From: Clostridiales bacterium
GTDB lineage: Bacteria > Bacillota > Clostridia > Lachnospirales > Lachnospiraceae
DNA length: 11,075 nt
NCBI GenBank assembly: GCA_029267975.1
Contig: JAJUHH010000057.1
Span: 1 to 11,075 of the forward strand
Direction: 5' to 3'
The number at the start of each line of letters is the position of its first letter. Within the stretch, counting starts at the first letter, position 1. A program made the translations under genes and the position numbers. Under the pieces are notes generated by a model, which saw only the letters and a program-made list of their open reading frames with translations, had not been told where the DNA came from and ran no database searches. Positions 1 through 5,980 of this stretch are shown here, in pieces.

Positions 1-483
1 GAGGAGAAGATGCGGGCCCTGGCTGCCGGAGGCTTTAAGGATATCACCAGAATTGCCTCCTCCTCGGCGCTCATGTGGCAGAATATCTGTCTGAACAATT
101 AATCGGAAATCAAAGACTGTCTTGACCGTTATATCGAATACCTGAAGGCGGCCTCCGAGGCCTTGTCCAGAAGAGATGAGAATTACCTTTATCAGATGTT
201 TGATACCGCCGGGGAATATCGAAGCGCTATTCCCAACCGATCCATCGGTATGATAAAAAAGCTGTTTGAGATTTATCTAGACATCAGGGACGAGGCCGGT
301 GCCATTGCTACCATAGCCACCCTGCTGGCCAGCAATCAGATCAGTATCAAGAATATCGGTATCATTCATAATCGTGAATTCGAAGAAGGTGTTCTAAGAA
401 TAGAATTCTATGAGGAGCAGGCCCTGGAAAAGGCATCTGCTCTTCTTGCCAGATATAATTATAGAATATATGAAAGAAATTAA
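1..483 (+). pseudogene. tyrA: Prephenate dehydrogenase, C-terminal part with ACT domain, interrupted by an in-frame stop (partial at left edge)
   Basis: Frame 1 reads from the window edge as the C-terminal half of a prephenate dehydrogenase, the NAD(P)-dependent enzyme that converts prephenate to 4-hydroxyphenylpyruvate in tyrosine synthesis. The early part contains GGFKDITRIASSSALMWQ, typical of the helical dimerisation region of TyrA. A TAA at 100-102 then breaks the frame, directly after ICLNN. Homology continues in the same frame to the TAA at 481-483, including an ACT regulatory domain (AGAIATIATLLASNQISIKN, then IIHNREFEEGVLRIEF). No frameshift is needed, so this is a single nonsense codon, probably from a Lys, Gln or Glu codon. 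The downstream piece has only a TTG at 163 with a poor ribosome binding site, so re-initiation looks unlikely. A truncated product would lose part of the dimer domain and the whole ACT domain. A sequencing error is the main alternative. The gene lies 46 bp upstream of aroA on the same strand and probably shares its transcript. Confidence 0.8.
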
Positions 484-488
484 TATGC

Positions 489-512
489 GCGTAGGAGAAT
501 GAAGGGCTACGC
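489..512 (+). repeat. Small inverted repeat between tyrA and aroA
   Basis: GCGTAG (489-494) and CTACGC (507-512) are perfect 6-bp inverted arms with a 12-nt loop, just upstream of the aroA ribosome binding site (AAAGGAG). There is no T-run, so it is not a terminator. It could be an mRNA processing or stability hairpin in the intercistronic gap. A 6-bp arm may also be chance. Confidence 0.3.
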
Positions 513-529
513 CGTTAAAGGAGATTACT

Positions 530-1894
530 ATGCTATTTAGAAAAAGCGGACCATTAAAAGGAAGTATCACCGTACCCGGAGACAAATCCATCTCCCACCG
601 CTGTGTCATGTTCGGTGCCTTGGCAGAAGGGACCACCGAAGTGACCAATTTCCTGCAGGGGGCTGACTGCCTATCAACCATCCGCTGCTTTCGCCAACTG
701 GGGATAGAGATTACAAATGACCCTACAATGGATTATGTCAGGATCAAAGGCAAGGGCCTGCATGGTCTGCAGCGACCCAAGGATATCCTGGATGTAGGAA
801 ACAGCGGCACTACCATGCGCCTTCTCTCCGGCATTCTATGCGGACAAAGCTTCTCTTCATCCATGACCGGTGACGCATCCATACAAGGAAGGCCAATGGG
901 TAGAATTATGGAACCACTTGCACTGATGGGCGCTGATATCCGCAGCATAAACAATAATAACCGTGCCCCGCTTGCGATTAACAGCAGACCGGAGCAGCTG
1001 CGCAACTCAGAGCGGCCTTACAGCTCGGAGCAGTTATATAACTCAGATCAGCTTAGCCTTTTTAAGCAGCACAGATTAAAGGGCATCCATTATAAGTCCC
1101 CCGTTGCATCAGCCCAGATTAAATCCTGCGTTCTCTTAGCCGGATTGTATGCTGAGGGTGAAACCTCCGTGACGGAGCCCTCCCTCTCCAGAAATCACAC
1201 GGAGCTGATGCTGTCAGAGTTTGGTGCGAATATTACCAGTGTTGGAACTACCGCAACAATTCAGCCCTATCCCAAGCTCACAGGCCGTAAAATTCATGTG
1301 CCCGGAGACATCTCCTCGGCAGCATATTTTATCGCAGCCGGGCTGCTGGTTCCGAACTCTGAGATATTGATCAAGAATGTTGGCATCAATCCGACCCGGG
1401 ACGGTATCTTAAGAGTATGCAGGCAGATGGGTGCCGATATTACACTGGAGAATATCATAGATCAGGGGGGCGAGCCGGTTGCTGACCTTGTGGTACGCCA
1501 CAGTGAACTGACCGCTACCCAAATCGGCGGAGATATCATTCCAACCCTGATTGATGAGATTCCCGTAATCGCAGTACTTGCCTGCTTTGCTAAGGGCACC
1601 ACGGTGATCAGGGATGCTGCGGAGCTGAAAGTCAAGGAGAGCAATCGAATCGATGTCATGGCGGGTAACCTTCGCAGGATGGGTGCAGATGTCACCCCCA
1701 CAGAGGACGGCCTGATTATCCATGGCGGGAAGCCTCTTCATGGTGCAAGCATTGAGAGTAAAGCCGATCACCGAATTGCTATGTCCTTCGCCATTGCCAG
1801 TCTTCTGGCAGAGGGAGAGACAGAAATCATCGGTGCAGAATGTGTAGATATCTCCTATCCGAAGTTCTATTCAGACTTAAAAAGTCTTGCTTAA
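530..1894 (+). CDS. aroA: 3-phosphoshikimate 1-carboxyvinyltransferase (EPSP synthase)
   Basis: This cytoplasmic enzyme of the shikimate pathway joins phosphoenolpyruvate to shikimate-3-phosphate. The ATG at 530 follows AAAGGAG at good spacing. The N-terminal substrate loop PGDKSISHR (Lys19, Ser20, Arg24) and the PEP-binding loop GNSGTTMR (residues 90-97) are intact. The loop keeps Gly at the position equivalent to E. coli Gly96, while the residue after Arg97 is Leu where E. coli has Pro101. Later motifs are SPVASAQIKS, SLSRNHTE, DEIPVIAVLA, KVKESNRID and DHRIAMSFA, covering the usual catalytic Asp and Glu regions. At 454 residues it is about 25 longer than the usual 425-430. The excess is a two-unit 12-residue repeat at residues 154-177, ahead of the hinge segment LKGIHYKSPVASAQIKS. 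The gene follows the broken tyrA and ends before a strong terminator at 1943. Family identity is certain; any effect of the insert on activity is unknown. Confidence 0.97.
   Translation: MLFRKSGPLKGSITVPGDKSISHRCVMFGALAEGTTEVTNFLQGADCLSTIRCFRQLGIEITNDPTMDYVRIKGKGLHGLQRPKDILDVGNSGTTMRLLSGILCGQSFSSSMTGDASIQGRPMGRIMEPLALMGADIRSINNNNRAPLAINSRPEQLRNSERPYSSEQLYNSDQLSLFKQHRLKGIHYKSPVASAQIKSCVLLAGLYAEGETSVTEPSLSRNHTELMLSEFGANITSVGTTATIQPYPKLTGRKIHVPGDISSAAYFIAAGLLVPNSEILIKNVGINPTRDGILRVCRQMGADITLENIIDQGGEPVADLVVRHSELTATQIGGDIIPTLIDEIPVIAVLACFAKGTTVIRDAAELKVKESNRIDVMAGNLRRMGADVTPTEDGLIIHGGKPLHGASIESKADHRIAMSFAIASLLAEGETEIIGAECVDISYPKFYSDLKSLA
990..1061 (+). repeat. 36-bp imperfect tandem duplication inside aroA
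   Basis: CGGAGCAG(C/T)T is followed six bases later by AACTCAGA in both units, which start at 990 and 1026. The first 22 bases of the two units match at 17 positions, and all five differences are transitions. The remainder of each unit is more diverged. The 36-bp period equals 12 codons, giving PEQLRNSERPYS followed by SEQLYNSDQLSL, which share EQL-x-NS-(E/D). The reading frame is kept. It fills the position where EPSP synthases normally have a short loop. Confidence 0.7.
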
Positions 1895-1942
1895 AGCAAT
1901 CACCGACACATGTAATTTATCAATATCACTCATAATAATCAT

Positions 1943-1968
1943 CCACCCGCATAGCGGGTGGTTTTTCC
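1943..1968 (+). terminator. Rho-independent terminator after aroA
   Basis: CCACCCGC (1943-1950) and GCGGGTGG (1954-1961) form a perfect 8-bp GC-rich stem with a 3-nt loop, followed by a T-rich tail beginning TTTTTCC. It lies about 50 bp after the aroA stop and ends the tyrA-aroA transcript. Confidence 0.93.
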
Positions 1969-2032
1969 TTTTCGGCCTATAAAGAAGAGCTAAGTTCCTC
2001 TATACCTGTATGATAGCAAGTCAATTACCAAT

Positions 2033-2329
2033 ATGCCGGAAGGAGTATCGGTACGTAATATGGAGTTAGATAATACAACTCTATATTTAACTCTGGACAG
2101 TATTTTAAAGGATGGTTCTACGAGAAGGTCATGCCTTGGTTCTCAGTATTATGATCTGGATGGCAAGGAATACATGTTCAACTCCTACAGTTCTTCCATC
2201 GATGAGGAGAAACACACCATCGGCACCGAGTACAAAATCGAGAATTTCAGAGATCATTATTATAAGCTGAGATGGAATTATGCACCCTTGCAATTACTGG
2301 ATGACCCTGTCGAAATTATTATAAAATAA
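2033..2329 (+). CDS. Small hypothetical protein, probably the C-terminal remnant of a larger protein
   Basis: I do not recognise a firm family. The 98-residue product is rich in alternating hydrophobic and polar residues, as in a beta-rich domain (for example NTTLYLTLDSIL, EYKIENF, YYKLRWNYAPLQLL). It loosely recalls C-terminal domains of DUF4179-type membrane-anchored proteins, but this is only a resemblance. There is no ribosome binding site before the ATG at 2033. The open frame continues upstream without a start to a TAA at 1991 and still reads like protein (YDSKSITN before the Met). A short stretch reading KEELSSSIPV lies in another frame at 1981-2010, ending in TGA. The ORF sits directly after the aroA terminator and has no visible promoter. 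The simplest reading is a decayed gene whose 5' part is gone, not an independent small gene. Confidence 0.45.
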   Translation: MPEGVSVRNMELDNTTLYLTLDSILKDGSTRRSCLGSQYYDLDGKEYMFNSYSSSIDEEKHTIGTEYKIENFRDHYYKLRWNYAPLQLLDDPVEIIIK

Positions 2330-2407
2330 GTTATGGACGCTTCTGTAAGCTTTACTATCAGGATAAGCTTCTACAAAGGCATGCCTCCTCAAGTAACCCC
2401 AAAATCT

Positions 2408-2446
2408 TTCCTCAAGGTAATCTTACACGAAGATTATCTTGAGGAA
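2408..2446. terminator. Hairpin spanning the tyrS stop codon, probable (bidirectional) terminator
   Basis: The arms 2408-2424 and 2430-2446 form a 17-bp stem with one G-T wobble and a 5-nt loop. The tyrS stop codon (2423-2425) lies at the stem-loop junction, so the last codons of tyrS form one arm. The plus-strand exit is followed by a T-rich stretch (ATTTCTTTTT). The minus-strand exit is followed by a weaker one (AGATTTTGG). It is well placed to end tyrS transcription and to block read-through from the left. Confidence 0.7.
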
Positions 2447-3658
2447 TTTCTTTTTCCCGATTTTTATCACGATTTCCTTCTCAACAAAGCGTTCCGCCAA
2501 GTCTTCTACCTTTCTTTGATTCACCTGTACTCCCCCCTGCTGCACCAGACGTCTGAACTCACTGCCTGAGGCTACAATTTTCTCAGCTACAAGAAAGGGA
2601 ATTAGCTCAAGCAAGCTATTCTTCTCCGCTTCTACTGTTATCTCCGGCATCTCCTCAGGAAGCCCGCCTTTTGTAAATACGGCATGATAATATTCCTCCG
2701 CCCATAAGGATTCCTCATCACTATAGTACAGTCCTGTGATAATGGATGCCAGCTCAAGCTTTACATCCCTGGGATTTCGCCCTTCCTCCATCTGCTGCTT
2801 TATTTTCTCAATACGGTCCGGATGTTCATCGGTTACCAGCTCAAAGTAGCGTATGATCAGCTGATCCGGGATTTCCATCACCTTTTTAAACATGACCTCT
2901 GCAGGCTCATTGATACCAATGTAATTGCCAAGACTCTTGCTCATCTTCTCTATGCCGTCCAGACCTTCCAGGATTGGCATGAAGATTGCTACCTGACGTT
3001 CCTTTCCTACGCTCCCCTGCAGGTTTCTTCCCATAAGGATATTGAAGGTCTGATCCGTTCCGCCCAGCTCAATATCCGCATTAATCTCAACAGAATCATA
3101 GGCCTGCATTAAAGGATAGAAGAATTCATGTAAGCCTATCGACTCGTTTTTCTTAAACCTGCTCATAAACTCATCCCGTTCCAGAAGTCTGGCAACCGTA
3201 GTACTGGCCGCAAGCTTGATCACTTCTTCAAAATTTAACCGGGACAACCACTCACTGTTAAAGCGTACTGTGGTTTTGCGTGGATCCAGGATCTTAAAGA
3301 TCTGATCTGTGTAGGTTTTTGCATTCTGCCTAACCTCTTCCTCGCTTAAGGGCTTTCGTGTCTTTGATTTACCGGTGGGATCTCCGATTCTGCCTGTAAA
3401 ATCTCCGATAATGATCACCGCATGATGTCCTAAGTCCTGCATTTGTTTAATCTTACGAAGTACAACCGTATGGCCCAGATGGATATCCGGTGCACTGGGA
3501 TCAAGTCCCAGCTTAACAATCAGTGGTCTGTTATCCTTTTGGGACCTTACCAGCTTCTCCCGAAGCTCTTCCTCCGAGATGAGCTCTGCAGCACCTTTCT
3601 TAATGATCCTGATCTGCTCCTCAATTTCAATCCTGTTGTGTAACCTTTCTGTCTTCAT
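2423..3658 (-). CDS. tyrS: Tyrosyl-tRNA synthetase
   Basis: This class I aminoacyl-tRNA synthetase charges tRNA-Tyr in the cytoplasm. The Rossmann catalytic domain contains the HIGH-type signature HLGHT (residues 60-64), then GDFTGRIGDPTGKS, the tyrosine-pocket region YPLMQAYDSVEINADIELGG, and KMSKS (238-242). A C-terminal S4-like RNA-binding domain follows (about residues 350-405, with EFRRLVQQGGVQVNQRKV). Its 411 residues are normal for the family. The ATG at 3658 is preceded by AAGGAGAG at good spacing. It is a single-gene transcription unit behind a tyrosine T-box leader, so expression should rise when uncharged tRNA-Tyr accumulates. A long hairpin overlapping its stop codon probably terminates the transcript. 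Confidence 0.97.
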   Translation of the reverse strand: MKTERLHNRIEIEEQIRIIKKGAAELISEEELREKLVRSQKDNRPLIVKLGLDPSAPDIHLGHTVVLRKIKQMQDLGHHAVIIIGDFTGRIGDPTGKSKTRKPLSEEEVRQNAKTYTDQIFKILDPRKTTVRFNSEWLSRLNFEEVIKLAASTTVARLLERDEFMSRFKKNESIGLHEFFYPLMQAYDSVEINADIELGGTDQTFNILMGRNLQGSVGKERQVAIFMPILEGLDGIEKMSKSLGNYIGINEPAEVMFKKVMEIPDQLIIRYFELVTDEHPDRIEKIKQQMEEGRNPRDVKLELASIITGLYYSDEESLWAEEYYHAVFTKGGLPEEMPEITVEAEKNSLLELIPFLVAEKIVASGSEFRRLVQQGGVQVNQRKVEDLAERFVEKEIVIKIGKKKFLKIIFV

Positions 3659-3711
3659 CTTAACTCTCCTTTTCTATGATAGATTGAATACAGAAGTAAA
3701 TGCGATGCAAT

Positions 3712-3747
3712 AAAAAAACCCGCTCCTCCAGTTGCCTAGAGGGCGGG
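3712..3747 (-). terminator. Terminator of the tyrS T-box leader
   Basis: On the minus strand CCCGC-CCTC pairs with GAGG-A-GCGGG, with one bulged A and a loop of about 10 nt, followed by seven T residues. This is the attenuator stem that competes with the T-box antiterminator just upstream. It lies about 50 nt before the tyrS start. Confidence 0.9.
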
Positions 3748-4037
3748 ATTACTCACGCGGTACCACCTCTTATTTATCTGCCATTTGCATGGCTGACCTC
3801 TTTGAGTACGCAGTACTAATCAGATTAAGAGAGCTTATGCTTCTTCAATCTTCTTATCTTGGATACTCTAGCATGATAACGGGTGCAGGGTTCCGTCACA
3901 GCCTACTTAGTTTCCTGTTCGGTGTGAAGCTCAAAGACGTATTCAGAATAAACTATCCTGCTCCTCTCATCAAACGGCTGCTTTCTGTTGGACTCATTTA
4001 TTCCTACTCTTTCTTATCATCGCTTTTTCTGTATTTA
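3712..4037 (-). promoter_or_regulatory. Tyrosine T-box riboswitch leader of tyrS
   Basis: The leader runs from about 4037 (expected transcription start) to the terminator at 3712. The T-box motif AGGTGGTACCGCG lies at 3756-3768, with UGGU to pair with the ACCA end of uncharged tRNA, which fits the A discriminator of tRNA-Tyr. A Stem I-like region shows AAGAAAGAGTA near its base and CCGTTTGATGAGAGG further along. The specifier segment reads GAA-UAC (3939-3944), and UAC is a tyrosine codon. Uncharged tRNA-Tyr should stabilise the antiterminator and allow tyrS transcription. The open frames seen through this region on the plus strand are not genes. Confidence 0.95.
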
Positions 4038-4043
4038 AACGCT

Positions 4044-4072
4044 AGTATAGCGCCTGCTCTTTGTTCTGTCAA
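4044..4072 (-). promoter_or_regulatory. Sigma-A promoter of the tyrS T-box transcript
   Basis: On the minus strand TTGACA (4067-4072) is separated by 17 bp from TATACT (4044-4049). The start site is expected near 4037, at the beginning of the T-box leader. Confidence 0.9.
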
Positions 4073-4116
4073 GTAAAATATTGTTATATATTTTATTAGT
4101 TGTACCCTTGGTTATA

Positions 4117-4146
4117 TTCACAAGCAGCCTTTGGGTTCCGTACACT
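4117..4146 (+). promoter_or_regulatory. Candidate promoter for the C_GCAxxG_C_C gene
   Basis: TTCACA (4117-4122) and TACACT (4141-4146) are spaced by 18 bp and sit 26 bp before the start codon, leaving a short leader that contains the ribosome binding site. The match is moderate. It is the best candidate I see in the divergent gap. Confidence 0.35.
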
Positions 4147-4172
4147 GATGGTCGAAAGGAGGAGGAAGGAGA

Positions 4173-4658
4173 ATGGAAGAAAGGCAACAAAGCAATTTTG
4201 ATACAAATAAACCAATCACAAGGATGAAGGAAGCCGCAAAATACTTTAGAGATGGTTTTAATTGCTCTCAGGCTGTTGTCGCAACCTATTGTGAACAGCT
4301 GGGCCTAGATAAAACCACCGCACTGAAGCTTGCCTGTCCCTTCGGGAGCGGCATGGCAAGAAGTGCCAAGACCTGCGGTGCAGTATCCGGTGCTTATATG
4401 CTGATCGGATTAAAATATGGACAATACCTGGCTGAGGATACAGAAGCGAAAGAAAAATGCTACCGTCTGGCTAAGGAATTTACCGACAGATTTAACGAGG
4501 TTCATGGCTCCATAAACTGTTATGATCTGTTAAAGGCTGACCTTGGGACTCCGGAAGGCATGCAATATGTACAGGAGAATGACCTGTGGAATACTCTGTG
4601 TCCCATCTTTGTCAGTGATGCGGCACATATTATTGAAGAAATTCTTGATTTGCTATAA
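4173..4658 (+). CDS. C_GCAxxG_C_C family putative redox-active protein
   Basis: The 161-residue soluble protein matches the C_GCAxxG_C_C family, whose conserved cysteines are thought to take part in redox or metal chemistry; the exact reaction is not established. The pattern seen here is FRDGFNCSQAV (Cys31), Cys55 in ACPFGSGMA, TCGAVSGA (Cys68), INCYDLL (Cys116) and LCPIFV (Cys143). There is no signal peptide or membrane segment. A very strong purine-rich ribosome binding site (AAAGGAGGAGGAAGGAG) precedes the ATG at 4173. The next gene, a CobW-like GTPase, starts 80 bp downstream with no terminator between them, so the two are probably co-transcribed. This could link the protein to metal or corrinoid handling, but that is inference from position. 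Confidence 0.9.
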   Translation: MEERQQSNFDTNKPITRMKEAAKYFRDGFNCSQAVVATYCEQLGLDKTTALKLACPFGSGMARSAKTCGAVSGAYMLIGLKYGQYLAEDTEAKEKCYRLAKEFTDRFNEVHGSINCYDLLKADLGTPEGMQYVQENDLWNTLCPIFVSDAAHIIEEILDLL

Positions 4659-4738
4659 CCAATTTCCCTCCATAGCTCATATATTGAAATAGATTTAGAT
4701 ATTTGCACTCATGCGATAGATCTAAAGGGGTAGAGTGG

Positions 4739-5839
4739 ATGGGAACAAAGCTAATCATCATCGGAGGATATCTGGGGGCAGGGAAAACCACTGCCCTCAA
4801 CAAATTAGGGCAAATCTTATCAGAGAAAAATCATATCGTCGGTTTCATTACCAATGATCAGGCATCAGAATTAGTTGACACCGCAATTTTAAGAAGGAAT
4901 GGCAAACTAACCTCAGAGGTAAGCGGTAAGAGCTTCAGTTCTGATTTTAAGGGCTTTATGGGTGCCGTAATACAGATGTCAATTGCCAATAGTGCAGACA
5001 TAATTTTGGCCGAGCCTGTGGGAAGCTATGCTGATCTGTCAGCGGCTTTGTTCCAGCCTATCAAAGACAAATGGAAGCATCTGCTCACCTTGGGCCCCCT
5101 GAGCGTGTTAATCGATCCGGTACGTCTACGGGGACTTTTAGATACAAGAAATCGTGGACCATATCATAGAACTTCCTATATACTTCAAAAGCAAATGGAG
5201 GAAGCTGATTTTATTGTGATCAATAAAATCGACCTTCTCTCAAAGGCTGAGCTTAACTATCTGATGGACCGGACTTCAAAAAAATGGCCCCAAGCCAAGG
5301 TATTTGGCGTCAGCGCCCTTACCGGTGAGAATATGGATGAATGGATCAATGAAGTGTTAGCCAGTGAAGAAGCAGGCCTGCATAGTGCAGAGCTTGATCA
5401 TGATCTATACACAGAGGAGGAAGCATCCCTGGGATGGCTGAATGCCAGTATTTTATTAAAAGGAACATCTGTTGATTGGAAATATTTGATCTGGAACTTC
5501 CTCAGTCTCTTGTACCGCCGCCTGCTGCAGAGAGGGATCGCTGTCGGACATATCAAATGTATCCTGCAAAATAACAGCGGCTACCTCACCGGTAATATCA
5601 CCGGCACCAGCCGGGGTGTTTCCTTACAGGGGGAGCTTACAGCAGATGACCATGCAATGCTCTTATTCAATGCACGGGTTCAGATGCCTCCGGAGGAGCT
5701 GGAGCCCCTGGTATTTGATACCCTGCAGCGCATATGTAATACTTCCATAGAGTATGATATTCTGGCACAAAAATGTCTGAAGCCGGGTCCGCCGATAACC
5801 GTGCATAATAATATAGAACATGATAATTTTGATCATTAG
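4739..5839 (+). CDS. CobW/COG0523-like P-loop GTPase with the CxCC motif replaced by SFSS
   Basis: This 366-residue cytoplasmic GTPase resembles the CobW/HypB/UreG class of metal or cofactor insertion GTPases. The Walker A motif is GGYLGAGKTT (residues 9-18). TNDQASELVDT (38-48) is typical of the COG0523 branch. AEPVGS (91-96), NKID (162-165) and SALTG (192-196) complete the nucleotide site. Where the branch usually has G-G-C-x-C-C, this protein has GKSFSSDF, with Ser65, Ser67 and Ser68 in the three Cys positions. The C-terminal 140 residues form a separate mixed domain ending LLFNARVQMPPEELEPLVFDTL, as seen in GTPases found near corrinoid methyltransferases. I chose the ATG at 4739 because AAGGGG lies 8 bp upstream; an in-frame TTG at 4703 has no such site. 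It follows the C_GCAxxG_C_C gene and is likely in its operon. The metal or protein partner cannot be told from sequence. Confidence 0.85.
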   Translation: MGTKLIIIGGYLGAGKTTALNKLGQILSEKNHIVGFITNDQASELVDTAILRRNGKLTSEVSGKSFSSDFKGFMGAVIQMSIANSADIILAEPVGSYADLSAALFQPIKDKWKHLLTLGPLSVLIDPVRLRGLLDTRNRGPYHRTSYILQKQMEEADFIVINKIDLLSKAELNYLMDRTSKKWPQAKVFGVSALTGENMDEWINEVLASEEAGLHSAELDHDLYTEEEASLGWLNASILLKGTSVDWKYLIWNFLSLLYRRLLQRGIAVGHIKCILQNNSGYLTGNITGTSRGVSLQGELTADDHAMLLFNARVQMPPEELEPLVFDTLQRICNTSIEYDILAQKCLKPGPPITVHNNIEHDNFDH

Positions 5840-5847
5840 AACTTTGG

Positions 5848-5949
5848 CCATAAGAAGAAAACCGTGAGAAACCATGAAAATTAAACCATAAGAATAAACC
5901 GTGAGTAAACAATGAAAAGTCAACCGTAAGAATAAACCGCGAGAAACTA
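5848..5949. repeat. Imperfect 38-bp tandem repeat, about 2.7 copies, in a convergent gap
   Basis: Units begin at 5848, 5886 and 5924 with CC(A/G)TAAGAA, followed by AAACCG(T/C)GAG. The third unit is partial. Within each unit a shorter theme of roughly 11-14 bp recurs (AACC-(A/G)-T-(A/G)-A), so the array looks like a nested expansion. It begins 9 bp after the GTPase stop and ends about 30 bp before the end of the oppositely oriented phosphatase gene. No T-rich terminator hairpin is evident in this gap. Confidence 0.75.
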
Positions 5950-5980
5950 GTCTAGGATAAGCTGATATTATATATTCAAA

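Noticed and set aside
163..483. Independent small ACT-domain protein starting at TTG 163
   Set aside because: The same frame is homologous to prephenate dehydrogenase well upstream of 163, and the ribosome binding site is poor. A broken tyrA is the simpler reading.
2333..2569. 78-codon plus-strand open frame
   Set aside because: It overlaps the 3' end of tyrS and the hairpin at its stop; it is an antisense shadow.
3732..4076. 114-codon open frame on the plus strand upstream of the C_GCAxxG_C_C gene
   Set aside because: It lies antisense across the tyrS T-box leader and its promoter, which explain the sequence fully. It has no ribosome binding site and the product is not protein-like.
4694..4726. 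Inverted repeat TTTAGAT / ATCTAAA just before the GTPase ribosome binding site
   Set aside because: The arms are AT-rich and 19 bp apart, so chance is likely; overlap with the ribosome binding site is only a few bases.
5663..5923. Minus-strand open frames of 81 and 86 codons
   Set aside because: They run antisense to the GTPase gene and through the 38-bp tandem repeats, with no homology or ribosome binding site.
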